Positions 50,820-59,105 of a stretch of DNA of 64,000 bases are shown in pieces (position 1 is the first letter of the stretch; each line of letters begins with the position of its first letter). The position numbers and the translations under genes are program-made. A model generated the notes under the pieces. It saw only the letters and a list, made by a program, of their open reading frames with translations. It was not told where the DNA came from and searched no databases. Source of the DNA: Psychromarinibacter halotolerans (GTDB lineage Bacteria; Pseudomonadota; Alphaproteobacteria; Rhodobacterales; Rhodobacteraceae); contig NZ_JARGYD010000005.1 in NCBI RefSeq assembly GCF_029168315.1, forward strand, positions 186,001 through 250,000, given 5' to 3'.

Positions 50820-51605
50820 ATGGAAACTCAGCCGGTGAAGCGGCGCATCAGCGTGATCGGCATCGGAGCCGGAAACCCCGAATACATGACCGTTCAGGCG
50901 ATCAACGCGCTGAACCGGGCACAGGTCGTGTTTCTGCCCAACAAGGGCGCAGACAAGGCGGGCTTGCTTCACTTGCGTCACGAGATCTGCGACCGCTACA
51001 TGGACGGCGAGGCTTGCCGGTTCGTGGAATTCGACATCCCCGAGCGGTCGAAGGCCGGGGCCTACAAGACCGACGTGAAGGAATGGCGCGCCAAAGTCCG
51101 GCAGATCTATGAACGGCTTTTGAGGGACGAGCTGGCCGAGGACGATGTCGGCGCGTTCCTCGTTTGGGGCGATCCCTCGCTGTACGACGGCACGCTGGGC
51201 ATCCTCGACAGGATCCATGCCACCGGTGCGTTCGACCTTAACGTCGACGTAATCCCTGGCATCAGCAGCGTCTCGGCGCTGGCGGCCCGGCACAAGGTCG
51301 CGTTGAACCGGATCGGAGAGTCGCTGACCATCATGACGGGCCGCCAGCTTGCCGCCGGTTTTCCCGACACGGGCGGAAACGTCGTGGTGATGCTGGATAC
51401 CCAGAAAGGGCTGCAAGAGATCGACGGCGACATCCACATCCGCTGGGGCGCTTATGTCGGAAGCCCGGACGAGATCCTTGTCGAAGGCAAGCTGCGCGAC
51501 GTCCGCGACGAGATCGAGCGCCTGCGCGAGGTGTCCCGAGAGACGCACGGCTGGGTGATGGATACCTACGTCCTGTCGCCGGACGGCGGAAGCACGGGCG
51601 ACTAA
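50820..51605 (+). CDS. cobF: Precorrin-6A synthase (deacetylating) CobF
   Basis: 261 aa tetrapyrrole methylase of the aerobic cobalamin pathway. The SAM-binding motif I-G-I-G-A-G-N-P-E-Y-M-T is at residues 13-24 and the G-D-P-S-L-Y-D-G loop is in the middle. CobF methylates C-1 and removes the acetyl group from precorrin-5. The start at 50820 has a GGAAGAAGG site upstream. No other cob genes are in the window. The other tetrapyrrole methylases are similar, but the length and the opening motif fit CobF best. Confidence 0.88.
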   Translation: METQPVKRRISVIGIGAGNPEYMTVQAINALNRAQVVFLPNKGADKAGLLHLRHEICDRYMDGEACRFVEFDIPERSKAGAYKTDVKEWRAKVRQIYERLLRDELAEDDVGAFLVWGDPSLYDGTLGILDRIHATGAFDLNVDVIPGISSVSALAARHKVALNRIGESLTIMTGRQLAAGFPDTGGNVVVMLDTQKGLQEIDGDIHIRWGAYVGSPDEILVEGKLRDVRDEIERLREVSRETHGWVMDTYVLSPDGGSTGD

Positions 51606-51680
51606 GCGTCACCGCGCTGTTGCCGGGGCAGGGAACAGGGCGTATCGTGTCGGCATATTTCCACTGCACGACGATTTCTT

Positions 51681-52259
51681 ATGATCGCCCCATTGCTTAT
51701 TTTCTTCGTGTCCGTCGCCGGGATTGCCGTGGCGCTGTTGCGTCCCGAATATTCGGATTTCCTGCTTCTGGCGGGTCCCAGCGCCGCCGCCAGCTTGGTG
51801 CTGTGCCTCGCGGCGCTGTGGCGACGAAGGCCGGGCAGGTCGGGCAAATCGCGGCCCGTGATCGTGATCGACGGGTCGAACGTGATGCACTGGGACGACG
51901 GAACGCCGTCGCTGAAACCTGTAAAGGCGCTGCTCGACCACCTTGCACGGTCGGGCTATTCAGCCGGGATCGTTTTCGATGCGAACGCCGGGTACAAGCT
52001 GTTTGGACGGCACATGAACGATCAGGCGCTTGCGCGCATGTTGAGCCTGAAGACGGACCACGTACTGGTCGTTCCCAGAGGGACGCCCGCCGACCCGTTC
52101 ATCCTTGATGCCGCGCGGAAAATGAACGCAAGGGTGGTCACCAACGACAGGTTCCGCGACTGGGCCGACGGCTATCCCGAGGTCCGAAGCCGTGACTACC
52201 TGATCCGGGGCAGCTTTCGATCCGGCCAATTGACGCTGGAGCTTACTCAGCCCGCGTGA
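51681..52259 (+). CDS. Membrane-anchored NYN/Zc3h12a-like ribonuclease domain protein
   Basis: 192 aa. Two membrane segments (about 3-20 and 27-47) are followed by a basic linker and a PIN-like NYN domain (about 58-190). The acidic active-site residues expected for the family are visible: D64 in V-I-D-G-S-N-V, D138 in P-A-D-P-F, and D156/D160 in V-T-N-D-R-F-R-D-W. Relatives with this domain cut RNA (Zc3h12a/Regnase-1). A bacterial membrane tether is unusual and suggests RNA decay at the inner membrane. No partner gene is obvious. Confidence 0.8.
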   Translation: MIAPLLIFFVSVAGIAVALLRPEYSDFLLLAGPSAAASLVLCLAALWRRRPGRSGKSRPVIVIDGSNVMHWDDGTPSLKPVKALLDHLARSGYSAGIVFDANAGYKLFGRHMNDQALARMLSLKTDHVLVVPRGTPADPFILDAARKMNARVVTNDRFRDWADGYPEVRSRDYLIRGSFRSGQLTLELTQPA

Positions 52260-52280
52260 CGCCGCGCGCCGCCTGTGGCG

Positions 52281-52877
52281 TCAGCCGTTCTCTTGCCCCG
52301 GGACCGAAAGCCCGTCGACCAACACGTCAAGCAGTCGCGTCACCGTGTCCTGCCAGCCGTCGTCCTGCTGCATGTAGCAGATGGCGATGAAGGCGCGCAT
52401 GACCTCTTCGGGCGTCACATCCGACCGAAGCCGTCCCGTTTCCGCGCCGCGCTGCATCAGGTCGGCCACGGCGCTGCGCAGCCGCGCCGACCGTTCGGCC
52501 AGAAACTCGGCCGAGCCGTCGGTGCTGGGCGACAGGGCCGTCAGCATCCCGCGCTTGGTGGCCACCGTCCGCACACAGGCGTGCATCCAGCGGCGCAGCG
52601 CGGCGACGGGGTCGTTGCTTTCGGCGCATAGGGTCTCGGCCAGTGTCACCAGCTCGTCGACCTCGCGGGCATAGACGGCCTGAAACAAAGACTCGCGGGT
52701 GGGGAAGTGCCGGTACAGCGTCCCGATCCCGACCCCGGCCTCTTTCGCGACCGCCTCTAGGCTGGCGCCCGGCCCGCCGGCGGAGAAGATCGACGAGGCG
52801 GCGGCCAGCAGTTTCTCGCGGTTGCGGATCGAATCCGCCCGCGGCTTTCTGCCTGTTTTCTTTGGTTCGCCGTCCAT
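52281..52877 (-). CDS. TetR/AcrR-family transcriptional regulator
   Basis: 198 aa. The N-terminal helix-turn-helix (about 15-60; S-L-E-A-V-A-K-E-A-G-V-G-I-G-T-L-Y-R-H-F-P) is classical. The C-terminal ligand domain is unassigned. I chose the ATG at 52877 (M-D-G-E-P-K-K); an ATG at 52886 adds three residues. It is divergent from the molybdenum oxidoreductase operon and separated from it by a palindromic operator, so it probably represses that operon and itself. Confidence 0.88.
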   Translation of the reverse strand: MDGEPKKTGRKPRADSIRNREKLLAAASSIFSAGGPGASLEAVAKEAGVGIGTLYRHFPTRESLFQAVYAREVDELVTLAETLCAESNDPVAALRRWMHACVRTVATKRGMLTALSPSTDGSAEFLAERSARLRSAVADLMQRGAETGRLRSDVTPEEVMRAFIAICYMQQDDGWQDTVTRLLDVLVDGLSVPGQENG

Positions 52878-52914
52878 CTCGCACATCCGAAACCCCGTCG
52901 TGTCAGCGACAGGG

Positions 52915-52943
52915 TTGATAAACGGAGGGTGCCTCCGTATATT
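52915..52943 (+). promoter_or_regulatory. Oxidoreductase-operon promoter with TetR operator in its spacer
   Basis: TTGATA (52915-52920) and TATATT (52938-52943) are separated by exactly 17 bp. The spacer is filled by the perfect inverted repeat ACGGAGG-GTG-CCTCCGT (52922-52938). This is the expected arrangement for a TetR-type repressor blocking polymerase. The site is equally placed to control the divergent tetR-type gene. Confidence 0.8.
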
Positions 52944-53060
52944 GAATTCAGCGGGCACACCGGCCCGCGTCAAGTCTGCACCGATAAAGACCGGGGCGAA
53001 AGGCCCCCAGCCGGGGCCACCGGCGGTCTGCCGCAACGACATCCAACATCCGGAGGGATC

Positions 53061-53552
53061 ATGACCCTGTCCATCAGCCTTACCGTCAACGGCGAACGCC
53101 GTGACGTGCCATTGGAAGACCCCCGCGCCACGCTTCTGGACGTGCTGCGCGACAGGGTGGGTCTTACCGGAACCAAGAAGGGCTGCGACCGCGGCCAGTG
53201 CGGCGCCTGCACCGTTCTGGTGGACGGGCGGCGCATCAACGCGTGCCTTGCGTTGGCCGTCAGCCACGACGGCGCCGAGGTGACAACGATCGAAGGGCTG
53301 GCGCAGGGCGACGACCTGCACCCGGTTCAGGCCGCCTTCGTCGAATGCGACGGCTTCCAGTGTGGATACTGCACGCCGGGCCAGATCATGAGCGCGGTGG
53401 GCCTGATCGCCGAGGGCGGGGCGGACGACGCCGAACGCATCCGCGAGGGCATGAGCGGCAACATCTGCCGCTGCGCCGCCTATCCCGGCATCACCGCCGC
53501 CGTGCAGGACGCACAGCGCCGCATGGCCGACGAGAAAAGGAAATCGGCATGA
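53061..53552 (+). CDS. Aldehyde oxidoreductase iron-sulfur subunit (PaoA/YagT-like)
   Basis: 163 aa with two [2Fe-2S] clusters. The plant-ferredoxin-type cluster uses C42, C47, C50 and C62; the second, C101, C104, C136 and C138, is in the all-helical domain. E. coli PaoA carries a Tat signal at its N-terminus; none is present here, so the enzyme should be cytoplasmic. The start follows GGAGGG. It is the first gene of a three-gene operon under the TetR-type operator. Confidence 0.92.
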   Translation: MTLSISLTVNGERRDVPLEDPRATLLDVLRDRVGLTGTKKGCDRGQCGACTVLVDGRRINACLALAVSHDGAEVTTIEGLAQGDDLHPVQAAFVECDGFQCGYCTPGQIMSAVGLIAEGGADDAERIREGMSGNICRCAAYPGITAAVQDAQRRMADEKRKSA

Positions 53553-54601
53553 ACCTGTTCGACTATCTCCGGCCGGGATCGGTCGACGAGGCGGTGCAGG
53601 CGGGGCTTCAGCCCGGCGCCGCGTTCCTTGCGGGCGGCACGAACCTGCTGGACCTGATGAAGATCGGCGTCGCGCAACCGGGCACGGTGGTGGACATCAC
53701 CCACCTGCCGGGACTTGACGGGATCGAGGCTTTGCCGGGCGGCGGCTGGAAGATCGGTGCGCTTGTGCGGAACGCCGACCTCGCCCGCGATCCCGCGTTT
53801 GCGGCAGCCTGTCCGGCGGTGGCCGAGGCGCTGTTGTCCGGTGCCTCGGCGCAGTTGCGCAACGCGGCGACGGTGGGCGGCAACCTGATGCAGCGGACCC
53901 GTTGCAGCTATTTCCAAGACCCGCTTAGCGCCTGCAACCGCCGTGCGCCCGGATCGGGCTGTGCCGCGCTGGGCGGCGTGACCGACAACCACGCGGTGCT
54001 TGGCTGGACCGAGCAGTGCATCGCCACCCACCCGTCGGACTTCTGCGTGCCGCTGGTCGCGCTGGGCGCAACGGTGGAAATCGCGGGCGCGGACGGGCGG
54101 CGCGAGGTCGCGCTGGAGGATTTCCTGACGCTGCCCGATGCCGACGGTCCCGGTGGCGCGCATCTGGCGGCGGGCGAACTGATCACCGCGCTGATCCTGC
54201 CCGCAGGCAGCACCTCGTTTGCGTGCAACGCCCGTTACGTGAAGCTTCGCGAAAGGACGTCCTACGCCTTTGCGCTGGTCTCTGCCGCGGCGATGCTGCG
54301 GATGGACGGCGACACCATCGCCGAGGCGCGTATCGCGCTGGGCGGCGTCGCGGCGCGGCCGTGGCGGTTGGCAGAGGCCGAGGCCGCGCTGGTCGGGCAG
54401 CACGCCGATGCGACGGCCTTCGCGAAGGCAGCAGACCTGCTGGTCGCGGGTGCGCGGGCCTCAGGCGACAACGCCCACAAGATCGAACTCGCGCGCCGGA
54501 TCGCGGTGCGTGCGCTGACCAACGCGGCCACGGGAACGCCAGAGCGGATGCCCGCGCTGCCCGCATCCGTCTTCGAGAATGGAGCAGACGCCCATGCCTG
54601 A
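53549..54601 (+). CDS. Aldehyde oxidoreductase FAD-binding subunit (PaoB/YagS-like)
   Basis: 350 aa. The FAD-binding motifs (A-G-G-T-N-L-L-D-L and A-T-V-G-G-N-L) are present. A [4Fe-4S]-type cysteine set is formed by C119 and C129, then C138 in P-G-S-G-C and C157 in E-Q-C-I-A-T-H-P-S-D. This extra cluster is the mark of the PaoB/YagS subfamily and is absent from most xanthine dehydrogenase medium subunits. It overlaps the first gene by 4 bp (ATGA). Confidence 0.92.
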   Translation: MNLFDYLRPGSVDEAVQAGLQPGAAFLAGGTNLLDLMKIGVAQPGTVVDITHLPGLDGIEALPGGGWKIGALVRNADLARDPAFAAACPAVAEALLSGASAQLRNAATVGGNLMQRTRCSYFQDPLSACNRRAPGSGCAALGGVTDNHAVLGWTEQCIATHPSDFCVPLVALGATVEIAGADGRREVALEDFLTLPDADGPGGAHLAAGELITALILPAGSTSFACNARYVKLRERTSYAFALVSAAAMLRMDGDTIAEARIALGGVAARPWRLAEAEAALVGQHADATAFAKAADLLVAGARASGDNAHKIELARRIAVRALTNAATGTPERMPALPASVFENGADAHA

Positions 54602-56843
54602 CACGTTGAACCCGACCGCCGGCCACGTAAGACTTGGGTCGAACGCCGGCCAGCCGATGAGCCGCCGCGACGGTATCGCCAAGGTCACCGGCGCCGCGAC
54701 CTATGCCGCCGACAACCGCCCCGACGGCCTGCTTTACGCGGTCTACGCCGGGGCTGGCATCGCGCGGGGGCGCGTGATCTCGCTGGATGTCGAGGCCGCC
54801 AAGGCCCATCCCGGCGTCTTCGAGGTGATGACTCCCGACAACCGACCGCCGCTGGCGCTGGACCCGGATGAAAAGCACCACTTTTTCGCATGGCGGACCG
54901 AGGCGTTGCAGAACGACTCGGTGCGCTATGCCGGCCAGCCGATCGCGCTGGTGATCGCCGAAACGCTGGAGGCGGCGACCGAGGGCGCGCGCCTTCTGGC
55001 GCCGACCTATGACGAACAGCCCGCGCGGATAGGCTTCGACGGTGGCGAGGCCTATGACCCGCCGGCTGTCGGGATCGGCGGAAATCCGACGTTCGAGAAG
55101 GGCGACGCCGAGGCCGCCGAAGCCGCGTCGGCGAAGGTGGTCGAGACGAAGATCGCCACGCCGATGCAGTACCACAATGCGATGGAGCCTCATGCCATCG
55201 TCGCACAGTGGGACGGCGACCGCCTGACGATCGACACCCCGAACCAAGCCATCGTCATGGCGCGCGGGGGCTTCGCGGCCTATTTCGGCATCCCGCCGGA
55301 AAACGTCACCCTGCGCAGCCCCTACCTTGGTGGCGGTTTCGGGTCGAAGGCGATCCTTGTGGGGCCGCAACTGCTGTGCATCCTCGCGGCGAAGCTGACC
55401 GGGCGCCCGGTGAAGCTGACCCTGCGCCGTGACCAGATGTACGGCCCGGTGCAGCACCGGGGCGCGACGCGCCAGACGGTCACGCTGGGCACCGATGGCG
55501 ACAACCGGCTGACGATGATCAAGCATCACGCGGTCGCAACGACCAGCAGCTTCGACGACTTCATCGAGGGTGCGGCCAACGCCTCGCAGAACACCTACGC
55601 CGCGCCGGTGCTGCAAAGCTCGCACGGGGCTGTGCGGCAGGACACCGGCACGCCGGGACCGATGCGCGCCCCGGGCGAGGCGACGGGATCCGCCGCGCTG
55701 GAGGTCGCGATGGACCGGATGGCGGAAGAGGCGGGGATGGACCCGCTGGACTTCCGCCTGCTGAACTATGCCGAGACCGACCCGGCCTCGGGCAAGGAAT
55801 ACTCGTCCAAGAACCTGCGCGAGTGTTACGCCGAGGGCGCGAAGCGGTTCGGATGGGCCGGTCGCCCGCTGGCGCCGGGCATGATGAAGGACGAGTTCGG
55901 GCGGCTGAAGGGCTGGGGCATGGGCACCGCGATGTTCCCCGCGCCGATGTTTCATGCGCAGGCGCGCGCCGTACTGAAGGCCGACGGCACCGCTTTGGTC
56001 GAGACCGCAGGCGCCGACATGGGGCAGGGCGCGTGGACCGCGCTGGCCCAGATCGCGGCGGACGGTGTGGGGCTTCACGCCGACAAGGTCGAGTTCCGCT
56101 CGGGCACCTCGGATCAGCCGGACGGCGGTGTCGCGGGCGGATCGGGGCATACCGCGACGGCGGGCAGCGCGCTGTTCGCCGCCGGTTCGGATGCGGTGGC
56201 AAAACTGGCCGAGATCGCGATGAAGGACCCGGACTCGCCCCTGTTCGGCGCGGACAACGCGGGCGTCGAGGCGCGGGACGGGCGGCTGGTGCGGCTGGAC
56301 GACGAAAGCCGGTCCGACAGCTATGCCGACATCCTTGCCCGCGCCGGTCTGTCCGAGGTCGAGGGCAGCGGCACCGGCGCCCGCAACCCGGCGGATGCCG
56401 AGGCGCGGGCGATGTTCTCGCACGGGGCGGTCTTCGCCGAGGTGCTGGTGGACCCGGACCTGTTCCAGATCCGCGTCACCCGCCTTGTCGGCGCATTTGC
56501 CGCCGGACGGATCATCAACCCCAAGCTGGCCGCCAGCCAGCTGAACGGCGGGATGATCTGGGGCGTCGGCTTTGCGCTGCACGAGGAAGGCATCCACGAC
56601 CCGCGCACGGGACGGCCGGTGAACGGCGACCTTGCCGGGTACCACGTCCCGGTCAACGCCGACGTGCCTTCGGTCGAGACGCTGCTGATCGACGAAGAGG
56701 ACCGCTTCGTCAACGCGCTGGGCGTGAAGGGCGTGGGCGAGATGGGCATCTCGGGCACGGTGGGCGCCATCGCGAACGCGGTGTGGCACGCGACGGGCAC
56801 GCGAGTCACCTCGTTCCCGATCCACATCTCGGCGCTTCTCTAG
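54594..56843 (+). CDS. Aldehyde oxidoreductase molybdenum-binding subunit (PaoC/YagR-like)
   Basis: 749 aa. The molybdopterin-cytosine-dinucleotide-binding domains run through G-G-G-F-G-S-K and R-A-P-G-E-A. The catalytic Glu is E716 in G-V-G-E-M-G-I-S-G near the C-terminus. The ATG at 54594 overlaps the previous gene by 8 bp and has GGAG at 54583-54586; an ATG five codons upstream is possible. Substrates of the family are aldehydes and N-heterocycles. The usual XdhC/PaoD-type insertion chaperone is not in the window. Confidence 0.93.
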   Translation: MPDTLNPTAGHVRLGSNAGQPMSRRDGIAKVTGAATYAADNRPDGLLYAVYAGAGIARGRVISLDVEAAKAHPGVFEVMTPDNRPPLALDPDEKHHFFAWRTEALQNDSVRYAGQPIALVIAETLEAATEGARLLAPTYDEQPARIGFDGGEAYDPPAVGIGGNPTFEKGDAEAAEAASAKVVETKIATPMQYHNAMEPHAIVAQWDGDRLTIDTPNQAIVMARGGFAAYFGIPPENVTLRSPYLGGGFGSKAILVGPQLLCILAAKLTGRPVKLTLRRDQMYGPVQHRGATRQTVTLGTDGDNRLTMIKHHAVATTSSFDDFIEGAANASQNTYAAPVLQSSHGAVRQDTGTPGPMRAPGEATGSAALEVAMDRMAEEAGMDPLDFRLLNYAETDPASGKEYSSKNLRECYAEGAKRFGWAGRPLAPGMMKDEFGRLKGWGMGTAMFPAPMFHAQARAVLKADGTALVETAGADMGQGAWTALAQIAADGVGLHADKVEFRSGTSDQPDGGVAGGSGHTATAGSALFAAGSDAVAKLAEIAMKDPDSPLFGADNAGVEARDGRLVRLDDESRSDSYADILARAGLSEVEGSGTGARNPADAEARAMFSHGAVFAEVLVDPDLFQIRVTRLVGAFAAGRIINPKLAASQLNGGMIWGVGFALHEEGIHDPRTGRPVNGDLAGYHVPVNADVPSVETLLIDEEDRFVNALGVKGVGEMGISGTVGAIANAVWHATGTRVTSFPIHISALL

Positions 56844-56861
56844 CGGCCTTTGCTGCGCGGC

Positions 56862-58409
56862 CTAGCCAGTGGCGAGGTCGCGCAGGTCCGCCCGGTGCCG
56901 CTGCATCAACCGGAACGCGGCATGGTCGCGGTCGTATCGCCCAGCCGACTCGGGTTCGAACCGCGTCACGCCCCGCCGCATCGCCTGTGCGGCGGACGGC
57001 AGGTCGGGATACAGCCCGGACCCGGCCGCCGCCGCCATCGCGGTTCCCAGCATCACCGTGTCCGGCGCGTCCGGGCGCAACGCGGGCAGGTCGCAGCAAT
57101 CCGCGAACAGTTGTGTCAGCAGGTCCGACCGGGTCAGCCCCCCGGCGATGGTCAGGGCGTTGACCGGCTGGCCCGCCGCCTCGAACTGATCGACGATCTG
57201 GCGCACACCGCAGGCCAGCGCCACCGCGGTGCGCCAGTACAACGCGCACAGGCCATCAAGACTGCGGTCCAGCGACAGGCCAGAGATCACCCCAAGCGCC
57301 AGCGGGTCCGCCAGCGGCGAGCGGTTCCCGTTGAAGTCCGGCAGCACGTCAATACCGCGCCCGAAGGCGGCGCCGTCGCGGGCGACCAACTGTTCCAGCC
57401 GCGTCAGCACCTGAGCATGGTCCGGCGGCGCAGTATCGTCTGGCCAAGGCCAGCTTGCCAGAACGTGGTCCAGCACGGCCCCGGCGGCCGACTGGCCGCC
57501 CTCGGTCACGAAGTGACCGGGCAGGATCGCGTTTTGCAAAGGGCCCCAAAGCCCCGGCGCGGCGCAGGGATCGGGCGTCATAGACATGACGCAGTTGGAT
57601 GTGCCGGTGATCAACGCAAGTGTCGCCGCCGGATCCTGTGCCGAAGCCAGCCCGCCAAGCGTGCCCGCGAAGGCGTCGACCATCCCGGCGGCGACGGGGG
57701 TACCGGCGGCAAGGCCCAGCTCTGCCGCGCTGGTCTCGGACAGGCCTCCCGCGCGGCTTCCCGGCGGGACGATTGGGTCCGTCAGCCCCGCGCGGTCGGA
57801 CAGGTCGGACAGGCCGACGGCGGCAAGAAAATCCTGCTGCCAGCCGCCCAGATCCGGCGCGAAAGCCCATTTCGCCGTCAGCGTACAGGCGGATCGGACC
57901 GGCGCACCTGTGGCGCGGGTTGCCAGGTGGTCGGTCAGGTCCTCGGCGCGGGTCAGCGCGTCCCACAAGTCGCGTCGGTTTCGCTTTAGCCACAACAGCT
58001 TGGGTGTCTGCATCTCGGGCGACATCGACCCGCCGTGGCGGTCGATCAGGGGATGTCCCGTCGCTGTGCAGTCGCGCGCCTCGGCCAGTGCGCGATGATC
58101 GAACCAAGCGATCGTGTCGCGCCCGTCAGGGCCAAGCGGCACGCCGCCGGTCAACACGAGCGAACAGGTCGCATCGAAGGCGATCCCCGAGATGTCCGAC
58201 GGGGCAAGGCCCGACGCGTCAAGGGCCCGGCGGACGGCGGTACACACGGCCTGCCAGATCTGTTCGGAACTGTATTCGCCGTGGCTGGCGCGTGCGGAAT
58301 GGACGGTGATGGCAACCACGTCGCGCGACAGCTGCCGGCCGTCTTCAGCGAAGACGCCCGCGCGTACGCTGCGCGTACCGACATCGACCGCACAGAAGTT
58401 GCGCGCCAT
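56862..58409 (-). CDS. FGGY-family carbohydrate kinase (D-ribulokinase-like)
   Basis: 515 aa. The phosphate-binding start V-D-V-G-T-R-S-V-R-A-G (residues 8-18) and the F-D-A-T-C-S-L-V-L segment are those of the pentulose kinase branch that includes bacterial D-ribulokinase. The ATPase motif T-I-A-G-G-L-T-R-S is near residue 420. It is the last gene of the polyol operon and would phosphorylate the ketose formed by the dehydrogenases. Ribulose, xylulose or fructose are possible; the branch favours a pentulose. Confidence 0.85.
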   Translation of the reverse strand: MARNFCAVDVGTRSVRAGVFAEDGRQLSRDVVAITVHSARASHGEYSSEQIWQAVCTAVRRALDASGLAPSDISGIAFDATCSLVLTGGVPLGPDGRDTIAWFDHRALAEARDCTATGHPLIDRHGGSMSPEMQTPKLLWLKRNRRDLWDALTRAEDLTDHLATRATGAPVRSACTLTAKWAFAPDLGGWQQDFLAAVGLSDLSDRAGLTDPIVPPGSRAGGLSETSAAELGLAAGTPVAAGMVDAFAGTLGGLASAQDPAATLALITGTSNCVMSMTPDPCAAPGLWGPLQNAILPGHFVTEGGQSAAGAVLDHVLASWPWPDDTAPPDHAQVLTRLEQLVARDGAAFGRGIDVLPDFNGNRSPLADPLALGVISGLSLDRSLDGLCALYWRTAVALACGVRQIVDQFEAAGQPVNALTIAGGLTRSDLLTQLFADCCDLPALRPDAPDTVMLGTAMAAAAGSGLYPDLPSAAQAMRRGVTRFEPESAGRYDRDHAAFRLMQRHRADLRDLATG

Positions 58410-58424
58410 CTCCTCCCGACCCCG

Positions 58425-59102
58425 TTAGGCGGTTCCCTGCACGATTGCGGGAAGCTCCGCCATGTCCGAGATGATGGCGTCCGGCGCGAGATTTGCAACC
58501 GCCTGACGCAAATCAGCGGGCTCGGCATGGGCCCCGCCCACGAACCCCACGACCCGCATTCCGGCAGACTGCGCCGCGCGGATGCCGGGCGGGCTGTCCT
58601 CGACCACCACGCAATCGGCGGGCGCCACTCCCATCCGCGATGCCGCCAGCAGGAATAGGTCGGGCGCGGGCTTGCCCCGGTCGACCATCGTCGCGCTGAA
58701 AATGTTCGGATCGAACAGGGGCAGAAGCTCGGTCAGGTCCAGCGACAGGCGGATGCGGTCCGGCTGGCTGGACGATGCGACACAGGCGGGGCAGGGCAGC
58801 GCGCGGACAGCCTCGGCGACCCCGGGGATCGGGCGCAGCTCGGCCTTGAACCGTTGGAACAGCCGCGCGCGCAGGCGGGCTTTCAGGGCGTCGTCCAGAT
58901 CAACGCCATGCTCTTCGCGCAGCCACTGCGCGACACTGGCCAGCGACCGGCCAAGGAACCGGGCGTACCCGGTCGACAGATCCAGCGGGCAGCCTGCCTC
59001 GGCCAGCACTTCCAAAGTCACGGCAAGCGAGATCGGTTCCGAGTCGACCAGCACACCATCGCAATCGAAGATCACGAGGCCGGATGGCCGCGCCGCCCGC
59101 AT
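58425..59102 (-). CDS. HAD-family hydrolase (beta-phosphoglucomutase-like)
   Basis: 225 aa. The nucleophile motif F-D-C-D-G-V-L-V-D-S-E-P starts near residue 12 (D13, D15). Motif II is V-A-S-S-S, motif III is G-K-P-A-P-D, and motif IV is V-E-D-S-P-P-G. The cap is of C1 type. It sits between mannitol dehydrogenase and the kinase with gaps of 3 and 15 bp. It is probably a sugar-phosphate phosphatase that clears unwanted phosphates or recycles a polyol phosphate. Confidence 0.88.
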   Translation of the reverse strand: MRAARPSGLVIFDCDGVLVDSEPISLAVTLEVLAEAGCPLDLSTGYARFLGRSLASVAQWLREEHGVDLDDALKARLRARLFQRFKAELRPIPGVAEAVRALPCPACVASSSQPDRIRLSLDLTELLPLFDPNIFSATMVDRGKPAPDLFLLAASRMGVAPADCVVVEDSPPGIRAAQSAGMRVVGFVGGAHAEPADLRQAVANLAPDAIISDMAELPAIVQGTA

Positions 59103-59105
59103 CGC

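Noticed and set aside
54183..56825. 880-codon minus-strand open frame opposite the molybdenum subunit
   Set aside because: It is antisense to a gene with clear domains and catalytic residues; the translation is Arg/His/Gly-rich shadow sequence, as is common in high-GC DNA.
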